A stretch of DNA of 6,931 bases from Deltaproteobacteria bacterium. Lineage in GTDB: Bacteria > Desulfobacterota > Deferrisomatia > Deferrisomatales > Deferrisomataceae. The translations under genes and the position numbers were made by a program. Positions 1 through 5,043 of this stretch are shown here, piece after piece. How positions within the stretch are numbered: the stretch's first letter is position 1; each line of letters opens with the position of its first letter. The stretch is from the NCBI GenBank assembly GCA_013152215.1, contig JAADGT010000011.1, forward strand, positions 1-6,931, in the 5' to 3' direction. The notes beneath the pieces were generated by a model. That model saw nothing but the letters and a program-made list of their open reading frames with translations. It ran no database searches and was not told the origin of the DNA.

Positions 1-14
1 CGGACGTTCGGGGG

Positions 15-64
15 GCGCGGCGAGCTAAGGGGCCGCACCCGGCGCTCCACCAGACCCCCACCCC
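15..64 (+). repeat. GC-rich dispersed repeat, family A, copy 1
   Basis: This stretch matches the reverse complement of 2328-2376. The first 16 bases (GCGCGGCGAGCTAAGG) are identical, and about 44 of 50 positions agree overall with one single-base gap. A shorter third copy lies on the minus strand at 2648-2673. The shared 3' half reads roughly CGGC-N-CTCCA-N-CAG followed by runs of C. No open frame explains the conservation. It lies downstream of fbp, outside any coding region. The function is unknown. Confidence 0.7.
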
Positions 65-116
65 GCACTCCCCAAGGAGACGGGGCACGGGCCTGGCAAT
101 ACTTTCGTTGGGATTA

Positions 117-162
117 GTACCCTTCCCGGTGCCCGGCCCCGCAGGGGCCTGACGAGGCTTCC
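117..162 (+). repeat. Dispersed hairpin-bearing repeat, family B, copy 1
   Basis: About 38 of 47 aligned positions match 2544-2590 in the same orientation with one gap. Both copies contain a small hairpin: here GGCCCC, a GCA loop, then GGGGCC. The copy sits just past the fbp stop codon. No T-run follows the hairpin on either strand, so it is not a convincing intrinsic terminator. The function is unknown. Confidence 0.6.
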
Positions 163-190
163 CCGCAACCCCGGTTTTCGTCCCGGCCGG

Positions 191-1219
191 TCAGCCGTTC
201 CCGTCGTATTGGGCGATGAACTCCTCGGCCTCCCGCACGTTCTCGACCGAGCCCGCGAAGAACGGCACCCGTTGGTGGAGCGACTCGGGCACCACGTCCA
301 GCACGGGTTCCCGACCGGTGCTGGCGGCTCCGCCGGCCTGCTCGCACAGGAACGCCATGGGGGCGCACTCGTACAGGAGCCGGAGCTTCCCGTGGGGCTT
401 GCGCGGGTCCTTCGTGTCGGCCGGGTACATGAAGATGCCGCCCTTGAGAAGGGTCCGGTGCATGTCCGCCACCATCGACCCGATGTACCGGGCCCCGTAG
501 GGTCTACCGGAGGAAGAGTCCTTTTCCTTCATGTGCGCCACGAACCGCCGCACGCCCTCCGACCAGTAAGGGAAGTTCCCTTCGTTCACCGAGTAGGTCT
601 TTCCCCGGGACGGGATCCGGATGTCCGGGTGGCTCTTGAGGAACTCTCCCACCGAGGGATCCAAGGTGAACCCGTGCACGCCGTTGCCGGTGCTCAACAC
701 CAGGATGGTGGAGCTGCCGTACACCACGTACCCTGCCGCAGCCAGGCGCCGGCCAGGCTGAAGGAGGTCGTCGGGGGTGCCCTCGTCCCCCTCGGACACC
801 CGGCGGTGGATCGCGAAGATCGACCCGATGCTCACGTTCACGTCGATGTTCGAAGATCCGTCCAGCGGGTCGATGGCGATGGCGTACTTGGCCTTTCGCC
901 ATTTGGGCGGAAACACCACCGGCTCGGCAAGCTCCTCGCTGGCGAGGATGCAGAAGTGGCCGCTGTGCCGAAGCACCGACATCCATACCTCATTGGCGTA
1001 CCGGTCCAGCTTCAGCACCTCCTCGCCCTGCACGTTGCGCTCGCCGGTGTAGCCCAGGATGTCCACCAGGCCGGCCTTGTTGACCTCGCGGGAGATCACC
1101 TTAGCGGCCCAGGCGATCTGGTTCAGGATGTCGCTGAACTCGCCGGTGGCCTCCGGATGGACCTGCTGCTCCTCCCAGATGTGGCGCGTCAGGGTGACGC
1201 CCAAACCCCTTCCGTCCAT
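191..1219 (-). CDS. fbp: Fructose-1,6-bisphosphatase, class I
   Basis: This 342-residue cytoplasmic enzyme hydrolyses fructose 1,6-bisphosphate to fructose 6-phosphate and phosphate, the committed step of gluconeogenesis (and of the Calvin cycle where present). The family hallmarks are visible in order: the S94-E95-E96 acidic pair, the metal-binding D117-PLDGSSNID loop, the substrate-binding RYIGSMVADMHR segment (244-255), and the signature GKLRLLYEC-PMAF around 277-290 with the metal ligand at E284. The length is typical of class I enzymes. The start at 1219 is supported by a GGGAGGA ribosome binding site at 1225-1231, five bases upstream of the ATG. It follows xth on the same strand after a 162-base gap, so co-transcription is possible but not shown. 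No redox-regulatory cysteine insertion of the plant chloroplast kind is seen. Product identity is very secure. Confidence 0.97.
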   Translation of the reverse strand: MDGRGLGVTLTRHIWEEQQVHPEATGEFSDILNQIAWAAKVISREVNKAGLVDILGYTGERNVQGEEVLKLDRYANEVWMSVLRHSGHFCILASEELAEPVVFPPKWRKAKYAIAIDPLDGSSNIDVNVSIGSIFAIHRRVSEGDEGTPDDLLQPGRRLAAAGYVVYGSSTILVLSTGNGVHGFTLDPSVGEFLKSHPDIRIPSRGKTYSVNEGNFPYWSEGVRRFVAHMKEKDSSSGRPYGARYIGSMVADMHRTLLKGGIFMYPADTKDPRKPHGKLRLLYECAPMAFLCEQAGGAASTGREPVLDVVPESLHQRVPFFAGSVENVREAEEFIAQYDGNG

Positions 1220-1224
1220 GCTGC

Positions 1225-1231
1225 TCCTCCC
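1225..1231 (-). promoter_or_regulatory. Ribosome binding site of fbp
   Basis: The minus strand reads GGGAGGA, five bases before the ATG at 1219. It is a strong Shine-Dalgarno match and fixes the start of the bisphosphatase gene. Confidence 0.8.
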
Positions 1232-1251
1232 TTGGCTTCGGGGCCGTCATT

Positions 1252-1311
1252 GGGCCTTCGGCCCGCTAGGACGCTAGGAAGCTGGGAGGCTAGGAGGCTG
1301 AAAGCCTCTTT
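1252..1311. repeat. Composite intergenic element with 8-bp tandem units, copy 1
   Basis: The element has three visible parts. A 13-base palindrome GGGCCTTCGGCCC (1252-1264) is followed directly by five degenerate 8-bp units of consensus GCTRGGAN (1265-1304). The last units merge into a hairpin, GAGGCT-GAA-AGCCTC (1294-1308), followed by TTT. The left palindrome recurs before the array at 2270, and the right hairpin recurs at the end of the array at 2851. It occupies the gap between xth and fbp. The hairpin plus TTT is terminator-like only on the plus strand, where no gene ends, so termination is not the obvious role. Confidence 0.75.
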
Positions 1312-1357
1312 GGTCTCCCAGCGTTTCAGTTAGGTCTGCGCTAAAACGTCACAAAGT

Positions 1358-1377
1358 AAACAGCTTGGGGATCGGTT
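1358..1377 (+). repeat. 20-base dispersed repeat, copy 1
   Basis: AAACAGCTTGGGGATCGGTT differs at one base from 6770-6789. It lies just downstream of the xth stop codon, in the xth-fbp gap. Both copies are intergenic. No function can be assigned. Confidence 0.55.
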
Positions 1378-1381
1378 CGAG

Positions 1382-2200
1382 CTAGGTGTTCCCTCTGCGC
1401 GGCCCACCGATCGGGTCGAGGCGAAATCGAGCCCACACCGGCGCGTGGTCCGACGGTCGTTTCCAGCGGCGGGGCGACACGTCCACGTCGCACTCCTCAC
1501 ACCGCTCGGCCAGGGTCGGGGTCGCGAGGATGTGATCGATCCGCAGCCCCTCGTTCCTCCAAAATGCGCCTCCGCGGTAGTCCCACCAGGTGTATCGGTT
1601 CCCGTCTTCCGGGTGCCGTTGCCGGAAACAGTCCACCAATCCACGGCCTTTGAGCGCCTCCAAGGCCTTCCGTTCCGGAACCGAGAACAGGACCCGGCCC
1701 TCCCATGCCTCCGGATCATAGACGTCGCGCGCCTCCGGAGCCACATTGAAGTCCCCAGCCAGAACCATGGCGGGGGTCTGTGCGATCTGCTGGTCCAGGT
1801 ACCTTCCCAGCTCCTCGAAGAACCGCAGCTTGAACGCGAACTTCTCGGAACCGACTGCCTCGCCGTTGGGCACGTAGACCGAAAGGACCCGCACTCCCCC
1901 CGCCGTCACGGCCAGCATCCGCCGCTCCCGGTTCAGGGGATGATCCCTGCCCAGATGGGGAAAGCCCACCACCGGGTCCTCCAGGGGAAGGGAGGACACC
2001 ACGGCCACGCCGTGGTATCCCTTCTGCCCGGCCACGGCCAGGTGGAGCCCCCGCTCCTCGAACGGTTCCCGGGGAAACGCGGGGTCCTCCACCTTGATCT
2101 CCTGCAGACACAGCACGTCCGGCCGGCGACGCTCCCAGTACCGGAGCACATGGTCCAGCCGGGCCCGCACGGAGTTCACGTTCCAGGTGGCCAGGAGCAT
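1382..2200 (-). CDS. xth: Exodeoxyribonuclease III / AP endonuclease (ExoIII family)
   Basis: This 272-residue enzyme belongs to the Mg-dependent endonuclease/exonuclease/phosphatase fold. It is expected to cut DNA 5' of abasic sites and trim 3' blocked ends in base excision repair. The catalytic motifs are all present: N7 in TWNVNS, E34 in LQEIK, Y109 in YVPNG, D150 and N152 in GDFNVAP, D222 in RIDHIL, and D251-H252 in the terminal SDH. The block YRGGAFWRNEGLRIDH (208-223) is typical of bacterial ExoIII. I chose the ATG at 2200 because MLLATWNVNS aligns with the usual family N-terminus. The frame is open to an ATG at 2242, but those extra codons fall within a 7-bp repeat array (2230-2264). 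A GGAGAG lies 13 bases upstream of the chosen start, which is rather far, so an ATG at 2221 cannot be fully excluded. The stop codon is TAG. Confidence 0.94.
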   Translation of the reverse strand: MLLATWNVNSVRARLDHVLRYWERRRPDVLCLQEIKVEDPAFPREPFEERGLHLAVAGQKGYHGVAVVSSLPLEDPVVGFPHLGRDHPLNRERRMLAVTAGGVRVLSVYVPNGEAVGSEKFAFKLRFFEELGRYLDQQIAQTPAMVLAGDFNVAPEARDVYDPEAWEGRVLFSVPERKALEALKGRGLVDCFRQRHPEDGNRYTWWDYRGGAFWRNEGLRIDHILATPTLAERCEECDVDVSPRRWKRPSDHAPVWARFRLDPIGGPRRGNT

Positions 2201-2229
2201 CGTTGCCGTCGGTCTCTCCATGTGACTTC

Positions 2230-2264
2230 GGTCGTTGGTCATCAGTCGTTGGTCGAGGGCCTTC
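2230..2264. repeat. Degenerate 7-bp tandem repeat, GGTCGTT type
   Basis: Five contiguous 7-bp units follow the consensus GGTCGTT with one to three changes each; the fifth, GGCCTTC, is also the start of the palindrome leading the next 8-bp array. The array overlaps the 5' extension of the xth reading frame, which argues that this extension is not translated. Related units occur at 2593-2613 and, on the other strand, at 4354-4374. Confidence 0.65.
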
Positions 2265-2301
2265 GGCCTGCTGGGCGGCTAGGCAGCTAGGCGGCCGGGC
2301 G
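2257..2301. repeat. Composite intergenic element with 8-bp tandem units, copy 2
   Basis: The palindrome GGGCCTTCGGCCT (2257-2269) is followed by four 8-bp units of consensus GCTRGGCG (2270-2301). This is the same order and spacing as at 1252-1304, but with C instead of A at unit position 7. The next eight bases run into the inverted repeat at 2301-2350 instead of the GAGGCT hairpin seen in copy 1. Confidence 0.7.
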
Positions 2302-2350
2302 GCTCTCGAATCGCGCCAAAGCTCGGGGGCGTGGGGGCTGCTGGAGAGCC
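2301..2350. repeat. Inverted repeat with GGCTCTC / GAGAGCC arms, copy 1
   Basis: Arms at 2301-2307 and 2344-2350 are perfect complements and enclose a G-rich loop. The same arms enclose a similar G-rich loop at 2633-2672. The 3' part is also family A repeat. The arrangement resembles palindromic intergenic repeats of the REP kind, but no transposase is present and the assignment is by shape only. Confidence 0.6.
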
Positions 2351-2376
2351 GCGTGCGGCTCCTTAGCTCGCCGCGC
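2328..2376 (-). repeat. GC-rich dispersed repeat, family A, copy 2
   Basis: The minus strand matches 15-64 of the plus strand over about 50 bases. The identical 16-base core lies at 2361-2376. A perfect hairpin, GAGCCGC-GT-GCGGCTC (2346-2361), lies inside this copy. Copy 1 has C at the matching arm position, which breaks one pair, so the hairpin is not strictly conserved. Confidence 0.7.
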
Positions 2377-2543
2377 AGCGCCTCCAACGCTCGTACCGTG
2401 AATCCGTTCGTGCCCCACCGAACGGCCATGAAACCACCGCCGGTGCCCCGTGCCTGCGCGGCGAGTCGCAATGCCCGGCTTCGCGCGCGGGCGGAAGCAG
2501 GCCCCATGCCCCTCCCCCGACAGTGGGCCCCGGACCAACGAAC

Positions 2544-2590
2544 GTTACCCTCCCCGTTGTACGGCCCCGCAAGGGCCTGAAAGGGCTTCC
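2544..2590 (+). repeat. Dispersed hairpin-bearing repeat, family B, copy 2
   Basis: This is the direct-orientation match to 117-162. The hairpin here is GGCCC, a CGCAA loop, then GGGCC. Unlike copy 1, it lies in the opposite relative orientation to its neighbouring family A copy, so A and B are separate units and not one long duplication. Confidence 0.6.
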
Positions 2591-2592
2591 AT

Positions 2593-2613
2593 GGTCGTCG
2601 GTCTTCGGTTTTT
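2593..2613. repeat. Degenerate 7-bp tandem repeat, GGTCTTC type
   Basis: Three contiguous 7-bp units (GGTCGTC, GGTCTTC, GGTTTTT) are followed by GGCCCC. The order of unit types mirrors the reverse complement of 4354-4374, which also runs into GGCC. The array is short, so it would be weak evidence alone; the parallel at 4354 supports it. Confidence 0.5.
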
Positions 2614-2632
2614 GGCCCCTCACATGGCAGGT

Positions 2633-2672
2633 GGCTCTCGACAACCCGGGGGCGGGGGCCTGTTGGAGAGCC
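2633..2672. repeat. Inverted repeat with GGCTCTC / GAGAGCC arms, copy 2 (includes family A, copy 3)
   Basis: Perfect arms at 2633-2639 and 2666-2672 enclose a G-rich loop like that at 2301-2350. The minus strand of 2648-2673 (CGGCTCTCCAACAG followed by a C-rich run) is a shorter family A copy. A CGCGCCAAA block lies on the right here (2676-2684) but within the loop in copy 1 (2312-2320), so the modules have been rearranged. Confidence 0.6.
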
Positions 2673-2686
2673 GGACGCGCCAAAAT

Positions 2687-2714
2687 CTAGTTTCTAGTCC
2701 CTGGTTTCTAATCT
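2687..2714. repeat. Degenerate 7-bp tandem repeat, CTAGTTT type
   Basis: Four contiguous 7-bp units (CTAGTTT, CTAGTCC, CTGGTTT, CTAATCT) run into CTGCCCC. The array is notably AT-richer than its surroundings. The unit differs from the GGTCGTT type, but the period is the same. It lies outside any credible gene. Confidence 0.65.
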
Positions 2715-2850
2715 CTGCCCCCGGCACTCGAGCCCGGGAAACGGAGCACCGTACTACTAGCAGACGCGGGCCGGGTCGAACAAGCCCGGCTCGGGCTTGC
2801 ATCCCCCCGGCGATCGTGCTAGCCATGCCCGTTCCTCCCGGTACCTTCTC

Positions 2851-2927
2851 GCTCGAAAGCTGGGGGGATGGAAAGCGGGAAGCATGGAAGGCTTGAAAGC
2901 TGGAAGGCTGAAAAAGCCTCCTTGTTT
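2851..2927. repeat. Composite intergenic element with 8-bp tandem units, copy 3
   Basis: Eight units of about 8 bp (one of 7 and one of 9) follow the consensus GCTNGAAA / GCTGGAAG from 2851 to 2914. They end in the hairpin AGGCT-GAAAA-AGCCT (2905-2919), then CC, TTG and TTT. The right end closely parallels 1293-1318, including the following TTTCC / TCTCC. The left palindrome of copies 1 and 2 is missing here. The element ends about 90 bases before hemL. Confidence 0.7.
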
Positions 2928-3009
2928 CCACACGCTGCCGCACGCTACCGTTCGTCCCCGGGCCATGGTATGGGGCCAGGGGGGCTTCTGTGGAATCGCT
3001 ATGCTTTGC

Positions 3010-3015
3010 GGAGGA
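3010..3015 (+). promoter_or_regulatory. Ribosome binding site of hemL
   Basis: GGAGGA ends four bases before the ATG at 3020. It decides for this start over the in-frame ATG at 2990, which would lie upstream of the site and add ten residues absent from the family. Confidence 0.8.
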
Positions 3016-3019
3016 CCCG

Positions 3020-4303
3020 ATGCGCCACGACCGTTCCCTCGAACTGTTCGAAAAGGCCCAGTCGTTCATTCCCGGCGGCGTGAACAGCCCCGTGCGGGCG
3101 TTTCGGGCCGTGGGCGGAAAGCCGGTGTTCATCGCCCGGGCCGACGGAGCTCGGCTCTACGACGTCGACGGTAACGCCTACATCGACTATGTGGGCTCCT
3201 GGGGCCCCATGATCCTGGGGCACAACCACCCCGAGGTCCGCGAGGCGCTGGCAAGAGCGCTGGCGGACGGCACCTCCTTTGGTGCCCCCACGGCCCTGGA
3301 GGTGGAGATGGCCGAGCTGGTGTGCGAGATCGTGCCCAGCGTGGAGATGGTGCGGATGGTGAACTCGGGCACCGAGGCGACCATGAGCGCCATTCGGCTG
3401 GCCCGCGGATACACGGGCCGGGACAAGGTCGTGAAGTGCGAGGGGTGCTACCATGGCCACGGGGACTCGTTGCTGGTGAAGGCCGGGTCAGGGGCGACCA
3501 CCTTCGGGGTGCCCACCAGCCCGGGGGTGCCGGCCGATTTCGCCAAACACACCCTCACCATCCCCTACAACGATCTTGAGGCCCTGGAGCGGGTGGTCCG
3601 CGACAATCCGGATCAGATCGCCTGCCTGATCGTGGAGCCGGTGCCGGGGAACATGGGCTGCATTCCTCCGGCGCCTGGGTACCTGGAGGGCCTACGGGAG
3701 ATCACGGCCCGGGAGGGGATCGTTCTCATCTTCGACGAGGTGATGAGCGGGTTCCGGGTGGCTCTCGGCGGCGCTCAGGAGCGGTTCGGCGTGACCCCCG
3801 ACCTGACGACCCTGGGGAAGATCATCGGCGGCGGGCTGCCCGTGGGGGCGTACGGCGGACGGCGGGAGATCATGGAGAAGGTGGCTCCGGTGGGGCCGAT
3901 CTACCAGGCGGGCACCCTCTCGGGGAACCCACTGGCGATGACCGCAGGCCTGGTCACTTTGCAACTCCTGCGCCGGCCCGGGGTGTACGAGGCCTTGGAG
4001 GAGAAGTCGGCCCGGCTCTGTGACGGCCTGGCCGAGGTGTTCTCCCGACGGGGGGTGCCGGCGTTCCACACCCGCGTCGGGCCGATGTTCACCACTTTCT
4101 TCCAGGAGGGGCCGGTCCGGGACTACGCGTCGGCCCTGCAGAGCGACACCGAGGCGTTCGGGCGGTTCTTCCGGGGGATGCTGGAGCGGGGCGTGAACCT
4201 GGCGCCCAGCCAGTTCGAGGCGGGGTTCATGAGCCTGGCCCACACCGAGGACGACATCGCCCGGACCGTCGAGGCGGCGGACGCGGTGCTGGCAGGGCTC
4301 TGA
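3020..4303 (+). CDS. hemL: Glutamate-1-semialdehyde 2,1-aminomutase
   Basis: This 427-residue, PLP-dependent cytoplasmic enzyme converts glutamate-1-semialdehyde to 5-aminolevulinate in the C5 route to haem, sirohaem and corrinoids. The N-terminal PGGVNSPVRAF (18-28), the NSGTEA phosphate-binding block (115-120), the EGCYHGHGDS segment (141-150), D239 in IFDEV, and the Schiff-base lysine K267 in TTLGKIIGGGLPVGAYGG are all present. These identify GSA aminomutase among class III aminotransferases. The length equals that of typical bacterial HemL. It appears to stand alone: the xth side is divergent, and a fresh promoter lies between it and the next operon. No T-tailed hairpin follows the stop, only a short GCCC / GGGC stem with a TTCGG loop at 4314-4326. 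Confidence 0.97.
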   Translation: MRHDRSLELFEKAQSFIPGGVNSPVRAFRAVGGKPVFIARADGARLYDVDGNAYIDYVGSWGPMILGHNHPEVREALARALADGTSFGAPTALEVEMAELVCEIVPSVEMVRMVNSGTEATMSAIRLARGYTGRDKVVKCEGCYHGHGDSLLVKAGSGATTFGVPTSPGVPADFAKHTLTIPYNDLEALERVVRDNPDQIACLIVEPVPGNMGCIPPAPGYLEGLREITAREGIVLIFDEVMSGFRVALGGAQERFGVTPDLTTLGKIIGGGLPVGAYGGRREIMEKVAPVGPIYQAGTLSGNPLAMTAGLVTLQLLRRPGVYEALEEKSARLCDGLAEVFSRRGVPAFHTRVGPMFTTFFQEGPVRDYASALQSDTEAFGRFFRGMLERGVNLAPSQFEAGFMSLAHTEDDIARTVEAADAVLAGL

Positions 4304-4353
4304 AGCCGCGGATGCCCTTCGGGGGCGGCCGAGCCGAGGCCTGCTCCCACCGG

Positions 4354-4374
4354 CCAAGAACCAACAACCGGCAA
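4354..4374. repeat. Degenerate 7-bp tandem repeat (reverse of GGTCTTC type)
   Basis: Units CCAAGAA, CCAACAA and CCGGCAA follow one another, and the next bases CCGTTTT begin a partial fourth unit. The reverse complement (GGTTGTT, GGTTCTT, then GGCC) parallels 2593-2616. The array ends only about ten bases before the -35 box of the atp operon. Confidence 0.5.
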
Positions 4375-4382
4375 CCGTTTTC

Positions 4383-4412
4383 TTGACCCGTTTTTCGGCC
4401 GTGTGCTATAGA
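4383..4412 (+). promoter_or_regulatory. Sigma-70-type promoter of the PII-like / F0 operon
   Basis: A -35 box TTGACC (4383-4388) and a -10 box TATAGA (4407-4412) are 18 bases apart. A TG one base before the -10 gives an extended -10 (TGCTATAGA). Transcription is expected to start near 4419. It is the clearest promoter in the window and separates hemL from the operon that follows. Confidence 0.75.
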
Positions 4413-4453
4413 GGGCCGACTTTTCGGCCCGGGGCCTTGTCCGGGCGCCCCGG
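4413..4453 (+). promoter_or_regulatory. Two hairpins in the leader of the F0 operon
   Basis: The first is GGGCCGA-CTTT-TCGGCCC (4413-4430), a perfect 7-bp stem that spans the expected transcription start. The second is CCGGG-CGC-CCCGG (4441-4453), which ends ten bases before the ATG at 4463 and includes part of the G-run that might act as ribosome binding site. The first could stabilise the 5' end or be an operator; the second could limit initiation. Both roles are inference. Confidence 0.45.
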
Positions 4454-4462
4454 GGCGTGCCC

Positions 4463-4795
4463 ATGCAGCTTCTCATCCTGGTTCTCAACCGCGAAGAAAA
4501 GCTCGAAGAGGTCCTCACGTTCTTCCTGGAAGAGGGCGTCAGCGGCGCCACCATCCTGGAGAGCGAGGGGATGGGGCGGTTCCTTACCCAGGAAGTGCCC
4601 ATCTTCGCCGGGTTTCGGGACCTGTTCGCACCGGCCCGGCCGTTCAACCGCACGATCCTGTCGGTGGTGCCCGACCACATGGTGGATCACCTGGCCGAGG
4701 GGTTGGGCAAGATCCTGGGCGGATGGGAGAAGCGGGGGCAGGGCGTGCTGTTCACCGTGCCCGTGGGGCGCACCTGGGGGGTGCCGACCGAATGA
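4463..4795 (+). CDS. PII-like (GlnB-superfamily fold) protein, function unknown
   Basis: This is a 110-residue soluble protein. Its beta-alpha-beta ordering resembles PII signalling proteins: strand 1 (MQLLILVLN), helix 1 (11-24), strand 2 (GATILESEGMGR, 28-39, like the GxTVxEVxGxGR of GlnB), a T-loop region (40-62), strand 3 (TILSVVP, 64-70), helix 2 (71-88) and strand 4 (GVLFTVPV, 94-101). The T-loop has no tyrosine at the uridylylation site. The ATP-binding GDGK and C-terminal arginine pattern of true GlnB is not kept (RGQG here), so it is probably not a classical nitrogen sensor. A GTG at 4457 is the alternative start, but it sits too close to the G-run. The stop overlaps the atpZ start as ATGA, implying translational coupling. 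A regulatory role at the F0 membrane complex is inference from position only. Confidence 0.85.
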   Translation: MQLLILVLNREEKLEEVLTFFLEEGVSGATILESEGMGRFLTQEVPIFAGFRDLFAPARPFNRTILSVVPDHMVDHLAEGLGKILGGWEKRGQGVLFTVPVGRTWGVPTE

Positions 4796-5043
4796 AAGCG
4801 CCTCGGCGCGAGACCGTCCGGTTGATCACCCACGTCAGTGCCGGCACCCTCGAGCTGGGGATGTCGGTGGCGATCGGGGCGGGAATCGGGTACGCCCTGG
4901 ACTCTTGGCTCGGCACCGACCCGTGGATGACGCTTCTTTGGCTCGTCGCCGGAGTGATCGCCGGTTTCCGAAGCCTCATCCGGGTGCTCCAGAGCCTGGA
5001 ACGGGCCGAGGGGCAGAAGGAAGACGATGGAAACGCCCCCTGA
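4792..5043 (+). CDS. atpZ: AtpZ/AtpI family F0 accessory protein
   Basis: This is an 83-residue inner-membrane protein with two predicted transmembrane helices (about 18-38 and 44-65) joined by a short loop, and a charged C-terminal tail. The stretch GYALDSWLGTDPW (33-45) followed by LVAGVIAGFRSL (51-62) is the usual AtpZ hairpin signature. Family members stand at the head of F-type ATP synthase operons and have been linked to divalent cation movement and complex assembly. The ATG overlaps the stop of the preceding gene in ATGA. Its own 3' end overlaps the next gene by 17 bases. No separate ribosome binding site is evident, in keeping with coupled translation. The family call is firm; the precise role is not. 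Confidence 0.88.
   Translation: MKAPRRETVRLITHVSAGTLELGMSVAIGAGIGYALDSWLGTDPWMTLLWLVAGVIAGFRSLIRVLQSLERAEGQKEDDGNAP

Larger units (their letters stand above)
2201..3019. other. Repeat-rich intergenic region between xth and hemL
   Basis: These 819 bases separate two divergent genes and hold no credible gene. The open frames that cross the region encode low-complexity Arg/Gly/Pro-rich peptides without recognisable motifs, and they run through the repeats. What can be seen is two 8-bp tandem arrays, three 7-bp arrays, two family A copies within inverted repeats, one family B copy and a perfect 7-bp hairpin at 2781-2799. The promoters of xth and hemL should lie here, but I could not find a convincing -35/-10 pair for either. 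Confidence 0.7.

Noticed and set aside
1294..1311. Intrinsic terminator in the xth-fbp gap
   Set aside because: The hairpin and T-run point along the plus strand, where no gene ends. On the minus strand no T-run follows the stem.
209..1333. Long open frame on the plus strand opposite fbp
   Set aside because: It is a mirror of a highly conserved gene in GC-rich DNA. The predicted peptide is His/Val/Arg-rich with no recognisable domain, and no ribosome binding site was seen.
1320..1381. Promoter for fbp on the minus strand
   Set aside because: TTTACT and TTGTGA were candidates for a -35, but no acceptable -10 lies 16-18 bases downstream of either.
1445..2290. Open frame on the plus strand opposite xth
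   Set aside because: It overlaps nearly all of a gene with intact catalytic motifs, and the peptide has no family signature. It is an artefact of GC-rich codon use.
2544..2590. Integron attC-like site
   Set aside because: A TAAC/GTT context on the reverse strand suggested it, but paired core sites with proper spacing are not present and no integrase is nearby.
2774..2805. tRNA fragment, from a GGTCGAAC-like stretch with a strong hairpin
   Set aside because: No acceptor stem, anticodon arm or CCA context could be built around it.
2851..2927. CRISPR array
   Set aside because: The units are only 8 bp and contiguous. There are no unique spacers and no cas genes.
2450..3132. Open frames on both strands in the xth-hemL gap
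   Set aside because: They run through the 7-bp and 8-bp repeats, encode low-complexity Arg/Pro/Gly-rich peptides and lack family motifs.
4314..4326. Terminator after hemL
   Set aside because: The stem is only four base pairs with a TTCGG loop and has no T-run after it.
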